Source: Ambrosia x helenae (lineage: Eukaryota; Streptophyta; Magnoliopsida; Asterales; Asteraceae). Taken from it: a DNA stretch of 64,000 nt. Below the pieces are notes generated by a model. That model worked only from the letters and a program-made list of their open reading frames with translations, was not told the origin of the DNA and did no database searches. How positions within the stretch are numbered: the first letter of the stretch is position 1; every line of letters starts with the position of its first letter. Location of the stretch: assembly GCA_030844895.1 (NCBI GenBank), contig JAUTDX010007385.1, positions 124,001 to 188,000 on the forward strand. Direction: 5' to 3'. Below, in pieces: positions 1 to 12,100 of the stretch. Made by a program: the position numbers and the translations under genes.

Positions 1-5
1 GGAGA

Positions 6-13
6 AGCCTAAT
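6..13 (+). repeat. Internal direct repeat AGCCTAAT, first copy
   Basis: The octamer AGCCTAAT occurs at monomer 6-13 and again at 131-138, 125 bases apart; both copies lie next to AT-rich sequence containing TATAG. This is the longest direct repeat I noticed inside the monomer. A shorter one, GGAAAT, is at 101-106 and 117-122. They may be remnants of an older, shorter repeat, but the rest of the monomer does not align as two halves, so I make no claim of a dimeric origin. Confidence 0.5.
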
Positions 14-42
14 TATAGTATTAACAAACTAAAATGGGTGTC

Positions 43-50
43 TCGTTGGA
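43..50 (+). other. Partial CENP-B-box-like octamer in each monomer
   Basis: TCGTTGGA at monomer positions 43-50 is identical to bases 3-10 of the 17-bp mammalian CENP-B box. The flanks do not fit: the base before it is C instead of T, and the 3' CGGG half of the box is replaced by TTCA. Of the nine bases regarded as essential for binding, only four are present (T, C, G of the first half and the central A). CENP-B binding by this form is therefore unlikely. It may be a chance match or a decayed site. Confidence 0.35.
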
Positions 51-90
51 CATTCAGGTGCTGTAGGTCAAAGAATACTGAACAACAGTT

Positions 91-97
91 TATAAAG
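91..97 (+). promoter_or_regulatory. TATA-like heptamer in each monomer (weak)
   Basis: TATAAAG at 91-97 resembles a TATA box on the + strand. A second TATA-like heptamer, TATAAAA, lies on the minus strand at 125-131, facing the first. Satellite arrays are often transcribed at a low level, but in 63% AT sequence such matches are expected by chance, and nothing else here identifies a promoter. Recorded as a visible motif only. Confidence 0.12.
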
Positions 98-130
98 GCT
101 GGAAATTCTTACTCTTGGAAATAATTTTAT

Positions 131-138
131 AGCCTAAT
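131..138 (+). repeat. Internal direct repeat AGCCTAAT, second copy
   Basis: Second copy of the octamer described at 6-13. Just downstream, ACACCC at 141-146 is the inverted complement of GGGTGT at 36-41, a 6-bp inverted pair about 100 bases apart within the same monomer. Confidence 0.5.
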
Positions 139-173
139 GTACACCCTTATTGGGTTAGTCACAGGACCCCGAA

Positions 174-193
174 TCTCCTATCCTTATAGGAGA
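174..193. repeat. 8-bp stem inverted repeat (dyad) in each monomer
   Basis: Perfect inverted repeat: left arm TCTCCTAT at 174-181, four-base loop CCTT at 182-185, right arm ATAGGAGA at 186-193. It spans the unit boundary used here and recurs every 188 bases in both arms. It is the strongest short dyad I see in the monomer and could extrude as a small hairpin or cruciform. Short dyads are known to be enriched in some centromeric satellites that lack CENP-B boxes; any function here is inference. The unit at 42,293 has lost a base in the right arm. Confidence 0.85.
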
Positions 194-3100
194 AGCCTAA
201 TTATAGTATTAACAAACTAAAATGGGTGTCTCGTTGGACATTCAGGTGCTGTAGGTCAAAGAATACTGAACAACAGTTTATAAAGGCTGGAAATTCTTAC
301 TCTTGGAAATAATTTTATAGCCTAATGTACACCCTTATTGGGTTAGTCACAGGACCCCGAATCTCCTATCCTTATAGGAGAAGCCTAATTATAGTATTAA
401 CAAACTAAAATGGGTGTCTCGTTGGACATTCAGGTGCTGTAGGTCAAAGAATACTGAACAACAGTTTATAAAGGCTGGAAATTCTTACTCTTGGAAATAA
501 TTTTATAGCCTAATGTACACCCTTATTGGGTTAGTCACAGGACCCCGAATCTCCTATCCTTATAGGAGAAGCCTAATTATAGTATTAACAAACTAAAATG
601 GGTGTCTCGTTGGACATTCAGGTGCTGTAGGTCAAAGAATACTGAACAACAGTTTATAAAGGCTGGAAATTCTTACTCTTGGAAATAATTTTATAGCCTA
701 ATGTACACCCTTATTGGGTTAGTCACAGGACCCCGAATCTCCTATCCTTATAGGAGAAGCCTAATTATAGTATTAACAAACTAAAATGGGTGTCTCGTTG
801 GACATTCAGGTGCTGTAGGTCAAAGAATACTGAACAACAGTTTATAAAGGCTGGAAATTCTTACTCTTGGAAATAATTTTATAGCCTAATGTACACCCTT
901 ATTGGGTTAGTCACAGGACCCCGAATCTCCTATCCTTATAGGAGAAGCCTAATTATAGTATTAACAAACTAAAATGGGTGTCTCGTTGGACATTCAGGTG
1001 CTGTAGGTCAAAGAATACTGAACAACAGTTTATAAAGGCTGGAAATTCTTACTCTTGGAAATAATTTTATAGCCTAATGTACACCCTTATTGGGTTAGTC
1101 ACAGGACCCCGAATCTCCTATCCTTATAGGAGAAGCCTAATTATAGTATTAACAAACTAAAATGGGTGTCTCGTTGGACATTCAGGTGCTGTAGGTCAAA
1201 GAATACTGAACAACAGTTTATAAAGGCTGGAAATTCTTACTCTTGGAAATAATTTTATAGCCTAATGTACACCCTTATTGGGTTAGTCACAGGACCCCGA
1301 ATCTCCTATCCTTATAGGAGAAGCCTAATTATAGTATTAACAAACTAAAATGGGTGTCTCGTTGGACATTCAGGTGCTGTAGGTCAAAGAATACTGAACA
1401 ACAGTTTATAAAGGCTGGAAATTCTTACTCTTGGAAATAATTTTATAGCCTAATGTACACCCTTATTGGGTTAGTCACAGGACCCCGAATCTCCTATCCT
1501 TATAGGAGAAGCCTAATTATAGTATTAACAAACTAAAATGGGTGTCTCGTTGGACATTCAGGTGCTGTAGGTCAAAGAATACTGAACAACAGTTTATAAA
1601 GGCTGGAAATTCTTACTCTTGGAAATAATTTTATAGCCTAATGTACACCCTTATTGGGTTAGTCACAGGACCCCGAATCTCCTATCCTTATAGGAGAAGC
1701 CTAATTATAGTATTAACAAACTAAAATGGGTGTCTCGTTGGACATTCAGGTGCTGTAGGTCAAAGAATACTGAACAACAGTTTATAAAGGCTGGAAATTC
1801 TTACTCTTGGAAATAATTTTATAGCCTAATGTACACCCTTATTGGGTTAGTCACAGGACCCCGAATCTCCTATCCTTATAGGAGAAGCCTAATTATAGTA
1901 TTAACAAACTAAAATGGGTGTCTCGTTGGACATTCAGGTGCTGTAGGTCAAAGAATACTGAACAACAGTTTATAAAGGCTGGAAATTCTTACTCTTGGAA
2001 ATAATTTTATAGCCTAATGTACACCCTTATTGGGTTAGTCACAGGACCCCGAATCTCCTATCCTTATAGGAGAAGCCTAATTATAGTATTAACAAACTAA
2101 AATGGGTGTCTCGTTGGACATTCAGGTGCTGTAGGTCAAAGAATACTGAACAACAGTTTATAAAGGCTGGAAATTCTTACTCTTGGAAATAATTTTATAG
2201 CCTAATGTACACCCTTATTGGGTTAGTCACAGGACCCCGAATCTCCTATCCTTATAGGAGAAGCCTAATTATAGTATTAACAAACTAAAATGGGTGTCTC
2301 GTTGGACATTCAGGTGCTGTAGGTCAAAGAATACTGAACAACAGTTTATAAAGGCTGGAAATTCTTACTCTTGGAAATAATTTTATAGCCTAATGTACAC
2401 CCTTATTGGGTTAGTCACAGGACCCCGAATCTCCTATCCTTATAGGAGAAGCCTAATTATAGTATTAACAAACTAAAATGGGTGTCTCGTTGGACATTCA
2501 GGTGCTGTAGGTCAAAGAATACTGAACAACAGTTTATAAAGGCTGGAAATTCTTACTCTTGGAAATAATTTTATAGCCTAATGTACACCCTTATTGGGTT
2601 AGTCACAGGACCCCGAATCTCCTATCCTTATAGGAGAAGCCTAATTATAGTATTAACAAACTAAAATGGGTGTCTCGTTGGACATTCAGGTGCTGTAGGT
2701 CAAAGAATACTGAACAACAGTTTATAAAGGCTGGAAATTCTTACTCTTGGAAATAATTTTATAGCCTAATGTACACCCTTATTGGGTTAGTCACAGGACC
2801 CCGAATCTCCTATCCTTATAGGAGAAGCCTAATTATAGTATTAACAAACTAAAATGGGTGTCTCGTTGGACATTCAGGTGCTGTAGGTCAAAGAATACTG
2901 AACAACAGTTTATAAAGGCTGGAAATTCTTACTCTTGGAAATAATTTTATAGCCTAATGTACACCCTTATTGGGTTAGTCACAGGACCCCGAATCTCCTA
3001 TCCTTATAGGAGAAGCCTAATTATAGTATTAACAAACTAAAATGGGTGTCTCGTTGGACATTCAGGTGCTGTAGGTCAAAGAATACTGAACAACAGTTTA

Positions 3101-6100
3101 TAAAGGCTGGAAATTCTTACTCTTGGAAATAATTTTATAGCCTAATGTACACCCTTATTGGGTTAGTCACAGGACCCCGAATCTCCTATCCTTATAGGAG
3201 AAGCCTAATTATAGTATTAACAAACTAAAATGGGTGTCTCGTTGGACATTCAGGTGCTGTAGGTCAAAGAATACTGAACAACAGTTTATAAAGGCTGGAA
3301 ATTCTTACTCTTGGAAATAATTTTATAGCCTAATGTACACCCTTATTGGGTTAGTCACAGGACCCCGAATCTCCTATCCTTATAGGAGAAGCCTAATTAT
3401 AGTATTAACAAACTAAAATGGGTGTCTCGTTGGACATTCAGGTGCTGTAGGTCAAAGAATACTGAACAACAGTTTATAAAGGCTGGAAATTCTTACTCTT
3501 GGAAATAATTTTATAGCCTAATGTACACCCTTATTGGGTTAGTCACAGGACCCCGAATCTCCTATCCTTATAGGAGAAGCCTAATTATAGTATTAACAAA
3601 CTAAAATGGGTGTCTCGTTGGACATTCAGGTGCTGTAGGTCAAAGAATACTGAACAACAGTTTATAAAGGCTGGAAATTCTTACTCTTGGAAATAATTTT
3701 ATAGCCTAATGTACACCCTTATTGGGTTAGTCACAGGACCCCGAATCTCCTATCCTTATAGGAGAAGCCTAATTATAGTATTAACAAACTAAAATGGGTG
3801 TCTCGTTGGACATTCAGGTGCTGTAGGTCAAAGAATACTGAACAACAGTTTATAAAGGCTGGAAATTCTTACTCTTGGAAATAATTTTATAGCCTAATGT
3901 ACACCCTTATTGGGTTAGTCACAGGACCCCGAATCTCCTATCCTTATAGGAGAAGCCTAATTATAGTATTAACAAACTAAAATGGGTGTCTCGTTGGACA
4001 TTCAGGTGCTGTAGGTCAAAGAATACTGAACAACAGTTTATAAAGGCTGGAAATTCTTACTCTTGGAAATAATTTTATAGCCTAATGTACACCCTTATTG
4101 GGTTAGTCACAGGACCCCGAATCTCCTATCCTTATAGGAGAAGCCTAATTATAGTATTAACAAACTAAAATGGGTGTCTCGTTGGACATTCAGGTGCTGT
4201 AGGTCAAAGAATACTGAACAACAGTTTATAAAGGCTGGAAATTCTTACTCTTGGAAATAATTTTATAGCCTAATGTACACCCTTATTGGGTTAGTCACAG
4301 GACCCCGAATCTCCTATCCTTATAGGAGAAGCCTAATTATAGTATTAACAAACTAAAATGGGTGTCTCGTTGGACATTCAGGTGCTGTAGGTCAAAGAAT
4401 ACTGAACAACAGTTTATAAAGGCTGGAAATTCTTACTCTTGGAAATAATTTTATAGCCTAATGTACACCCTTATTGGGTTAGTCACAGGACCCCGAATCT
4501 CCTATCCTTATAGGAGAAGCCTAATTATAGTATTAACAAACTAAAATGGGTGTCTCGTTGGACATTCAGGTGCTGTAGGTCAAAGAATACTGAACAACAG
4601 TTTATAAAGGCTGGAAATTCTTACTCTTGGAAATAATTTTATAGCCTAATGTACACCCTTATTGGGTTAGTCACAGGACCCCGAATCTCCTATCCTTATA
4701 GGAGAAGCCTAATTATAGTATTAACAAACTAAAATGGGTGTCTCGTTGGACATTCAGGTGCTGTAGGTCAAAGAATACTGAACAACAGTTTATAAAGGCT
4801 GGAAATTCTTACTCTTGGAAATAATTTTATAGCCTAATGTACACCCTTATTGGGTTAGTCACAGGACCCCGAATCTCCTATCCTTATAGGAGAAGCCTAA
4901 TTATAGTATTAACAAACTAAAATGGGTGTCTCGTTGGACATTCAGGTGCTGTAGGTCAAAGAATACTGAACAACAGTTTATAAAGGCTGGAAATTCTTAC
5001 TCTTGGAAATAATTTTATAGCCTAATGTACACCCTTATTGGGTTAGTCACAGGACCCCGAATCTCCTATCCTTATAGGAGAAGCCTAATTATAGTATTAA
5101 CAAACTAAAATGGGTGTCTCGTTGGACATTCAGGTGCTGTAGGTCAAAGAATACTGAACAACAGTTTATAAAGGCTGGAAATTCTTACTCTTGGAAATAA
5201 TTTTATAGCCTAATGTACACCCTTATTGGGTTAGTCACAGGACCCCGAATCTCCTATCCTTATAGGAGAAGCCTAATTATAGTATTAACAAACTAAAATG
5301 GGTGTCTCGTTGGACATTCAGGTGCTGTAGGTCAAAGAATACTGAACAACAGTTTATAAAGGCTGGAAATTCTTACTCTTGGAAATAATTTTATAGCCTA
5401 ATGTACACCCTTATTGGGTTAGTCACAGGACCCCGAATCTCCTATCCTTATAGGAGAAGCCTAATTATAGTATTAACAAACTAAAATGGGTGTCTCGTTG
5501 GACATTCAGGTGCTGTAGGTCAAAGAATACTGAACAACAGTTTATAAAGGCTGGAAATTCTTACTCTTGGAAATAATTTTATAGCCTAATGTACACCCTT
5601 ATTGGGTTAGTCACAGGACCCCGAATCTCCTATCCTTATAGGAGAAGCCTAATTATAGTATTAACAAACTAAAATGGGTGTCTCGTTGGACATTCAGGTG
5701 CTGTAGGTCAAAGAATACTGAACAACAGTTTATAAAGGCTGGAAATTCTTACTCTTGGAAATAATTTTATAGCCTAATGTACACCCTTATTGGGTTAGTC
5801 ACAGGACCCCGAATCTCCTATCCTTATAGGAGAAGCCTAATTATAGTATTAACAAACTAAAATGGGTGTCTCGTTGGACATTCAGGTGCTGTAGGTCAAA
5901 GAATACTGAACAACAGTTTATAAAGGCTGGAAATTCTTACTCTTGGAAATAATTTTATAGCCTAATGTACACCCTTATTGGGTTAGTCACAGGACCCCGA
6001 ATCTCCTATCCTTATAGGAGAAGCCTAATTATAGTATTAACAAACTAAAATGGGTGTCTCGTTGGACATTCAGGTGCTGTAGGTCAAAGAATACTGAACA

Positions 6101-9100
6101 ACAGTTTATAAAGGCTGGAAATTCTTACTCTTGGAAATAATTTTATAGCCTAATGTACACCCTTATTGGGTTAGTCACAGGACCCCGAATCTCCTATCCT
6201 TATAGGAGAAGCCTAATTATAGTATTAACAAACTAAAATGGGTGTCTCGTTGGACATTCAGGTGCTGTAGGTCAAAGAATACTGAACAACAGTTTATAAA
6301 GGCTGGAAATTCTTACTCTTGGAAATAATTTTATAGCCTAATGTACACCCTTATTGGGTTAGTCACAGGACCCCGAATCTCCTATCCTTATAGGAGAAGC
6401 CTAATTATAGTATTAACAAACTAAAATGGGTGTCTCGTTGGACATTCAGGTGCTGTAGGTCAAAGAATACTGAACAACAGTTTATAAAGGCTGGAAATTC
6501 TTACTCTTGGAAATAATTTTATAGCCTAATGTACACCCTTATTGGGTTAGTCACAGGACCCCGAATCTCCTATCCTTATAGGAGAAGCCTAATTATAGTA
6601 TTAACAAACTAAAATGGGTGTCTCGTTGGACATTCAGGTGCTGTAGGTCAAAGAATACTGAACAACAGTTTATAAAGGCTGGAAATTCTTACTCTTGGAA
6701 ATAATTTTATAGCCTAATGTACACCCTTATTGGGTTAGTCACAGGACCCCGAATCTCCTATCCTTATAGGAGAAGCCTAATTATAGTATTAACAAACTAA
6801 AATGGGTGTCTCGTTGGACATTCAGGTGCTGTAGGTCAAAGAATACTGAACAACAGTTTATAAAGGCTGGAAATTCTTACTCTTGGAAATAATTTTATAG
6901 CCTAATGTACACCCTTATTGGGTTAGTCACAGGACCCCGAATCTCCTATCCTTATAGGAGAAGCCTAATTATAGTATTAACAAACTAAAATGGGTGTCTC
7001 GTTGGACATTCAGGTGCTGTAGGTCAAAGAATACTGAACAACAGTTTATAAAGGCTGGAAATTCTTACTCTTGGAAATAATTTTATAGCCTAATGTACAC
7101 CCTTATTGGGTTAGTCACAGGACCCCGAATCTCCTATCCTTATAGGAGAAGCCTAATTATAGTATTAACAAACTAAAATGGGTGTCTCGTTGGACATTCA
7201 GGTGCTGTAGGTCAAAGAATACTGAACAACAGTTTATAAAGGCTGGAAATTCTTACTCTTGGAAATAATTTTATAGCCTAATGTACACCCTTATTGGGTT
7301 AGTCACAGGACCCCGAATCTCCTATCCTTATAGGAGAAGCCTAATTATAGTATTAACAAACTAAAATGGGTGTCTCGTTGGACATTCAGGTGCTGTAGGT
7401 CAAAGAATACTGAACAACAGTTTATAAAGGCTGGAAATTCTTACTCTTGGAAATAATTTTATAGCCTAATGTACACCCTTATTGGGTTAGTCACAGGACC
7501 CCGAATCTCCTATCCTTATAGGAGAAGCCTAATTATAGTATTAACAAACTAAAATGGGTGTCTCGTTGGACATTCAGGTGCTGTAGGTCAAAGAATACTG
7601 AACAACAGTTTATAAAGGCTGGAAATTCTTACTCTTGGAAATAATTTTATAGCCTAATGTACACCCTTATTGGGTTAGTCACAGGACCCCGAATCTCCTA
7701 TCCTTATAGGAGAAGCCTAATTATAGTATTAACAAACTAAAATGGGTGTCTCGTTGGACATTCAGGTGCTGTAGGTCAAAGAATACTGAACAACAGTTTA
7801 TAAAGGCTGGAAATTCTTACTCTTGGAAATAATTTTATAGCCTAATGTACACCCTTATTGGGTTAGTCACAGGACCCCGAATCTCCTATCCTTATAGGAG
7901 AAGCCTAATTATAGTATTAACAAACTAAAATGGGTGTCTCGTTGGACATTCAGGTGCTGTAGGTCAAAGAATACTGAACAACAGTTTATAAAGGCTGGAA
8001 ATTCTTACTCTTGGAAATAATTTTATAGCCTAATGTACACCCTTATTGGGTTAGTCACAGGACCCCGAATCTCCTATCCTTATAGGAGAAGCCTAATTAT
8101 AGTATTAACAAACTAAAATGGGTGTCTCGTTGGACATTCAGGTGCTGTAGGTCAAAGAATACTGAACAACAGTTTATAAAGGCTGGAAATTCTTACTCTT
8201 GGAAATAATTTTATAGCCTAATGTACACCCTTATTGGGTTAGTCACAGGACCCCGAATCTCCTATCCTTATAGGAGAAGCCTAATTATAGTATTAACAAA
8301 CTAAAATGGGTGTCTCGTTGGACATTCAGGTGCTGTAGGTCAAAGAATACTGAACAACAGTTTATAAAGGCTGGAAATTCTTACTCTTGGAAATAATTTT
8401 ATAGCCTAATGTACACCCTTATTGGGTTAGTCACAGGACCCCGAATCTCCTATCCTTATAGGAGAAGCCTAATTATAGTATTAACAAACTAAAATGGGTG
8501 TCTCGTTGGACATTCAGGTGCTGTAGGTCAAAGAATACTGAACAACAGTTTATAAAGGCTGGAAATTCTTACTCTTGGAAATAATTTTATAGCCTAATGT
8601 ACACCCTTATTGGGTTAGTCACAGGACCCCGAATCTCCTATCCTTATAGGAGAAGCCTAATTATAGTATTAACAAACTAAAATGGGTGTCTCGTTGGACA
8701 TTCAGGTGCTGTAGGTCAAAGAATACTGAACAACAGTTTATAAAGGCTGGAAATTCTTACTCTTGGAAATAATTTTATAGCCTAATGTACACCCTTATTG
8801 GGTTAGTCACAGGACCCCGAATCTCCTATCCTTATAGGAGAAGCCTAATTATAGTATTAACAAACTAAAATGGGTGTCTCGTTGGACATTCAGGTGCTGT
8901 AGGTCAAAGAATACTGAACAACAGTTTATAAAGGCTGGAAATTCTTACTCTTGGAAATAATTTTATAGCCTAATGTACACCCTTATTGGGTTAGTCACAG
9001 GACCCCGAATCTCCTATCCTTATAGGAGAAGCCTAATTATAGTATTAACAAACTAAAATGGGTGTCTCGTTGGACATTCAGGTGCTGTAGGTCAAAGAAT

Positions 9101-12100
9101 ACTGAACAACAGTTTATAAAGGCTGGAAATTCTTACTCTTGGAAATAATTTTATAGCCTAATGTACACCCTTATTGGGTTAGTCACAGGACCCCGAATCT
9201 CCTATCCTTATAGGAGAAGCCTAATTATAGTATTAACAAACTAAAATGGGTGTCTCGTTGGACATTCAGGTGCTGTAGGTCAAAGAATACTGAACAACAG
9301 TTTATAAAGGCTGGAAATTCTTACTCTTGGAAATAATTTTATAGCCTAATGTACACCCTTATTGGGTTAGTCACAGGACCCCGAATCTCCTATCCTTATA
9401 GGAGAAGCCTAATTATAGTATTAACAAACTAAAATGGGTGTCTCGTTGGACATTCAGGTGCTGTAGGTCAAAGAATACTGAACAACAGTTTATAAAGGCT
9501 GGAAATTCTTACTCTTGGAAATAATTTTATAGCCTAATGTACACCCTTATTGGGTTAGTCACAGGACCCCGAATCTCCTATCCTTATAGGAGAAGCCTAA
9601 TTATAGTATTAACAAACTAAAATGGGTGTCTCGTTGGACATTCAGGTGCTGTAGGTCAAAGAATACTGAACAACAGTTTATAAAGGCTGGAAATTCTTAC
9701 TCTTGGAAATAATTTTATAGCCTAATGTACACCCTTATTGGGTTAGTCACAGGACCCCGAATCTCCTATCCTTATAGGAGAAGCCTAATTATAGTATTAA
9801 CAAACTAAAATGGGTGTCTCGTTGGACATTCAGGTGCTGTAGGTCAAAGAATACTGAACAACAGTTTATAAAGGCTGGAAATTCTTACTCTTGGAAATAA
9901 TTTTATAGCCTAATGTACACCCTTATTGGGTTAGTCACAGGACCCCGAATCTCCTATCCTTATAGGAGAAGCCTAATTATAGTATTAACAAACTAAAATG
10001 GGTGTCTCGTTGGACATTCAGGTGCTGTAGGTCAAAGAATACTGAACAACAGTTTATAAAGGCTGGAAATTCTTACTCTTGGAAATAATTTTATAGCCTA
10101 ATGTACACCCTTATTGGGTTAGTCACAGGACCCCGAATCTCCTATCCTTATAGGAGAAGCCTAATTATAGTATTAACAAACTAAAATGGGTGTCTCGTTG
10201 GACATTCAGGTGCTGTAGGTCAAAGAATACTGAACAACAGTTTATAAAGGCTGGAAATTCTTACTCTTGGAAATAATTTTATAGCCTAATGTACACCCTT
10301 ATTGGGTTAGTCACAGGACCCCGAATCTCCTATCCTTATAGGAGAAGCCTAATTATAGTATTAACAAACTAAAATGGGTGTCTCGTTGGACATTCAGGTG
10401 CTGTAGGTCAAAGAATACTGAACAACAGTTTATAAAGGCTGGAAATTCTTACTCTTGGAAATAATTTTATAGCCTAATGTACACCCTTATTGGGTTAGTC
10501 ACAGGACCCCGAATCTCCTATCCTTATAGGAGAAGCCTAATTATAGTATTAACAAACTAAAATGGGTGTCTCGTTGGACATTCAGGTGCTGTAGGTCAAA
10601 GAATACTGAACAACAGTTTATAAAGGCTGGAAATTCTTACTCTTGGAAATAATTTTATAGCCTAATGTACACCCTTATTGGGTTAGTCACAGGACCCCGA
10701 ATCTCCTATCCTTATAGGAGAAGCCTAATTATAGTATTAACAAACTAAAATGGGTGTCTCGTTGGACATTCAGGTGCTGTAGGTCAAAGAATACTGAACA
10801 ACAGTTTATAAAGGCTGGAAATTCTTACTCTTGGAAATAATTTTATAGCCTAATGTACACCCTTATTGGGTTAGTCACAGGACCCCGAATCTCCTATCCT
10901 TATAGGAGAAGCCTAATTATAGTATTAACAAACTAAAATGGGTGTCTCGTTGGACATTCAGGTGCTGTAGGTCAAAGAATACTGAACAACAGTTTATAAA
11001 GGCTGGAAATTCTTACTCTTGGAAATAATTTTATAGCCTAATGTACACCCTTATTGGGTTAGTCACAGGACCCCGAATCTCCTATCCTTATAGGAGAAGC
11101 CTAATTATAGTATTAACAAACTAAAATGGGTGTCTCGTTGGACATTCAGGTGCTGTAGGTCAAAGAATACTGAACAACAGTTTATAAAGGCTGGAAATTC
11201 TTACTCTTGGAAATAATTTTATAGCCTAATGTACACCCTTATTGGGTTAGTCACAGGACCCCGAATCTCCTATCCTTATAGGAGAAGCCTAATTATAGTA
11301 TTAACAAACTAAAATGGGTGTCTCGTTGGACATTCAGGTGCTGTAGGTCAAAGAATACTGAACAACAGTTTATAAAGGCTGGAAATTCTTACTCTTGGAA
11401 ATAATTTTATAGCCTAATGTACACCCTTATTGGGTTAGTCACAGGACCCCGAATCTCCTATCCTTATAGGAGAAGCCTAATTATAGTATTAACAAACTAA
11501 AATGGGTGTCTCGTTGGACATTCAGGTGCTGTAGGTCAAAGAATACTGAACAACAGTTTATAAAGGCTGGAAATTCTTACTCTTGGAAATAATTTTATAG
11601 CCTAATGTACACCCTTATTGGGTTAGTCACAGGACCCCGAATCTCCTATCCTTATAGGAGAAGCCTAATTATAGTATTAACAAACTAAAATGGGTGTCTC
11701 GTTGGACATTCAGGTGCTGTAGGTCAAAGAATACTGAACAACAGTTTATAAAGGCTGGAAATTCTTACTCTTGGAAATAATTTTATAGCCTAATGTACAC
11801 CCTTATTGGGTTAGTCACAGGACCCCGAATCTCCTATCCTTATAGGAGAAGCCTAATTATAGTATTAACAAACTAAAATGGGTGTCTCGTTGGACATTCA
11901 GGTGCTGTAGGTCAAAGAATACTGAACAACAGTTTATAAAGGCTGGAAATTCTTACTCTTGGAAATAATTTTATAGCCTAATGTACACCCTTATTGGGTT
12001 AGTCACAGGACCCCGAATCTCCTATCCTTATAGGAGAAGCCTAATTATAGTATTAACAAACTAAAATGGGTGTCTCGTTGGACATTCAGGTGCTGTAGGT

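Larger units (their letters stand above)
1..188 (+). repeat. Reference monomer of the 188-bp satellite
   Basis: First complete unit, used for the monomer numbering in this annotation (base 1 is the first base of the window; the choice is arbitrary). I count 70 G+C in 188 bases, 37%. AT-rich stretches lie at 10-35 and 121-131; the most GC-rich part is 151-170, with a GGG run at 152-154 and a CCCC run at 167-170. There are two CpG sites, at 44-45 and 170-171. All six frames contain stops, and 188 is not a multiple of three, so the frame shifts at each unit. The longest stop-free stretch I can trace is about 120 bases, so the array cannot encode a long repeat protein. Confidence 0.95.

Noticed and set aside
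33..62. Hammerhead ribozyme core (such ribozymes occur in some satellites); the minus strand has CTGAATG followed by GAGAC
   Set aside because: The conserved CUGANGA and GAAA boxes are not present in the right form, and the flanking sequence does not give the three stems.
152..158. Telomere-like GGGTTAG in each monomer
   Set aside because: A single heptamer per 188 bases with no tandem TTAGGG units; chance match.
162..178. Pol III B-box-like sequence on the minus strand (GATTCGGGGTCC), hinting at a tRNA-derived SINE origin
   Set aside because: It differs from the GGTTCRANYCC consensus at key bases, and there is no A box at the right distance and no SINE tail.
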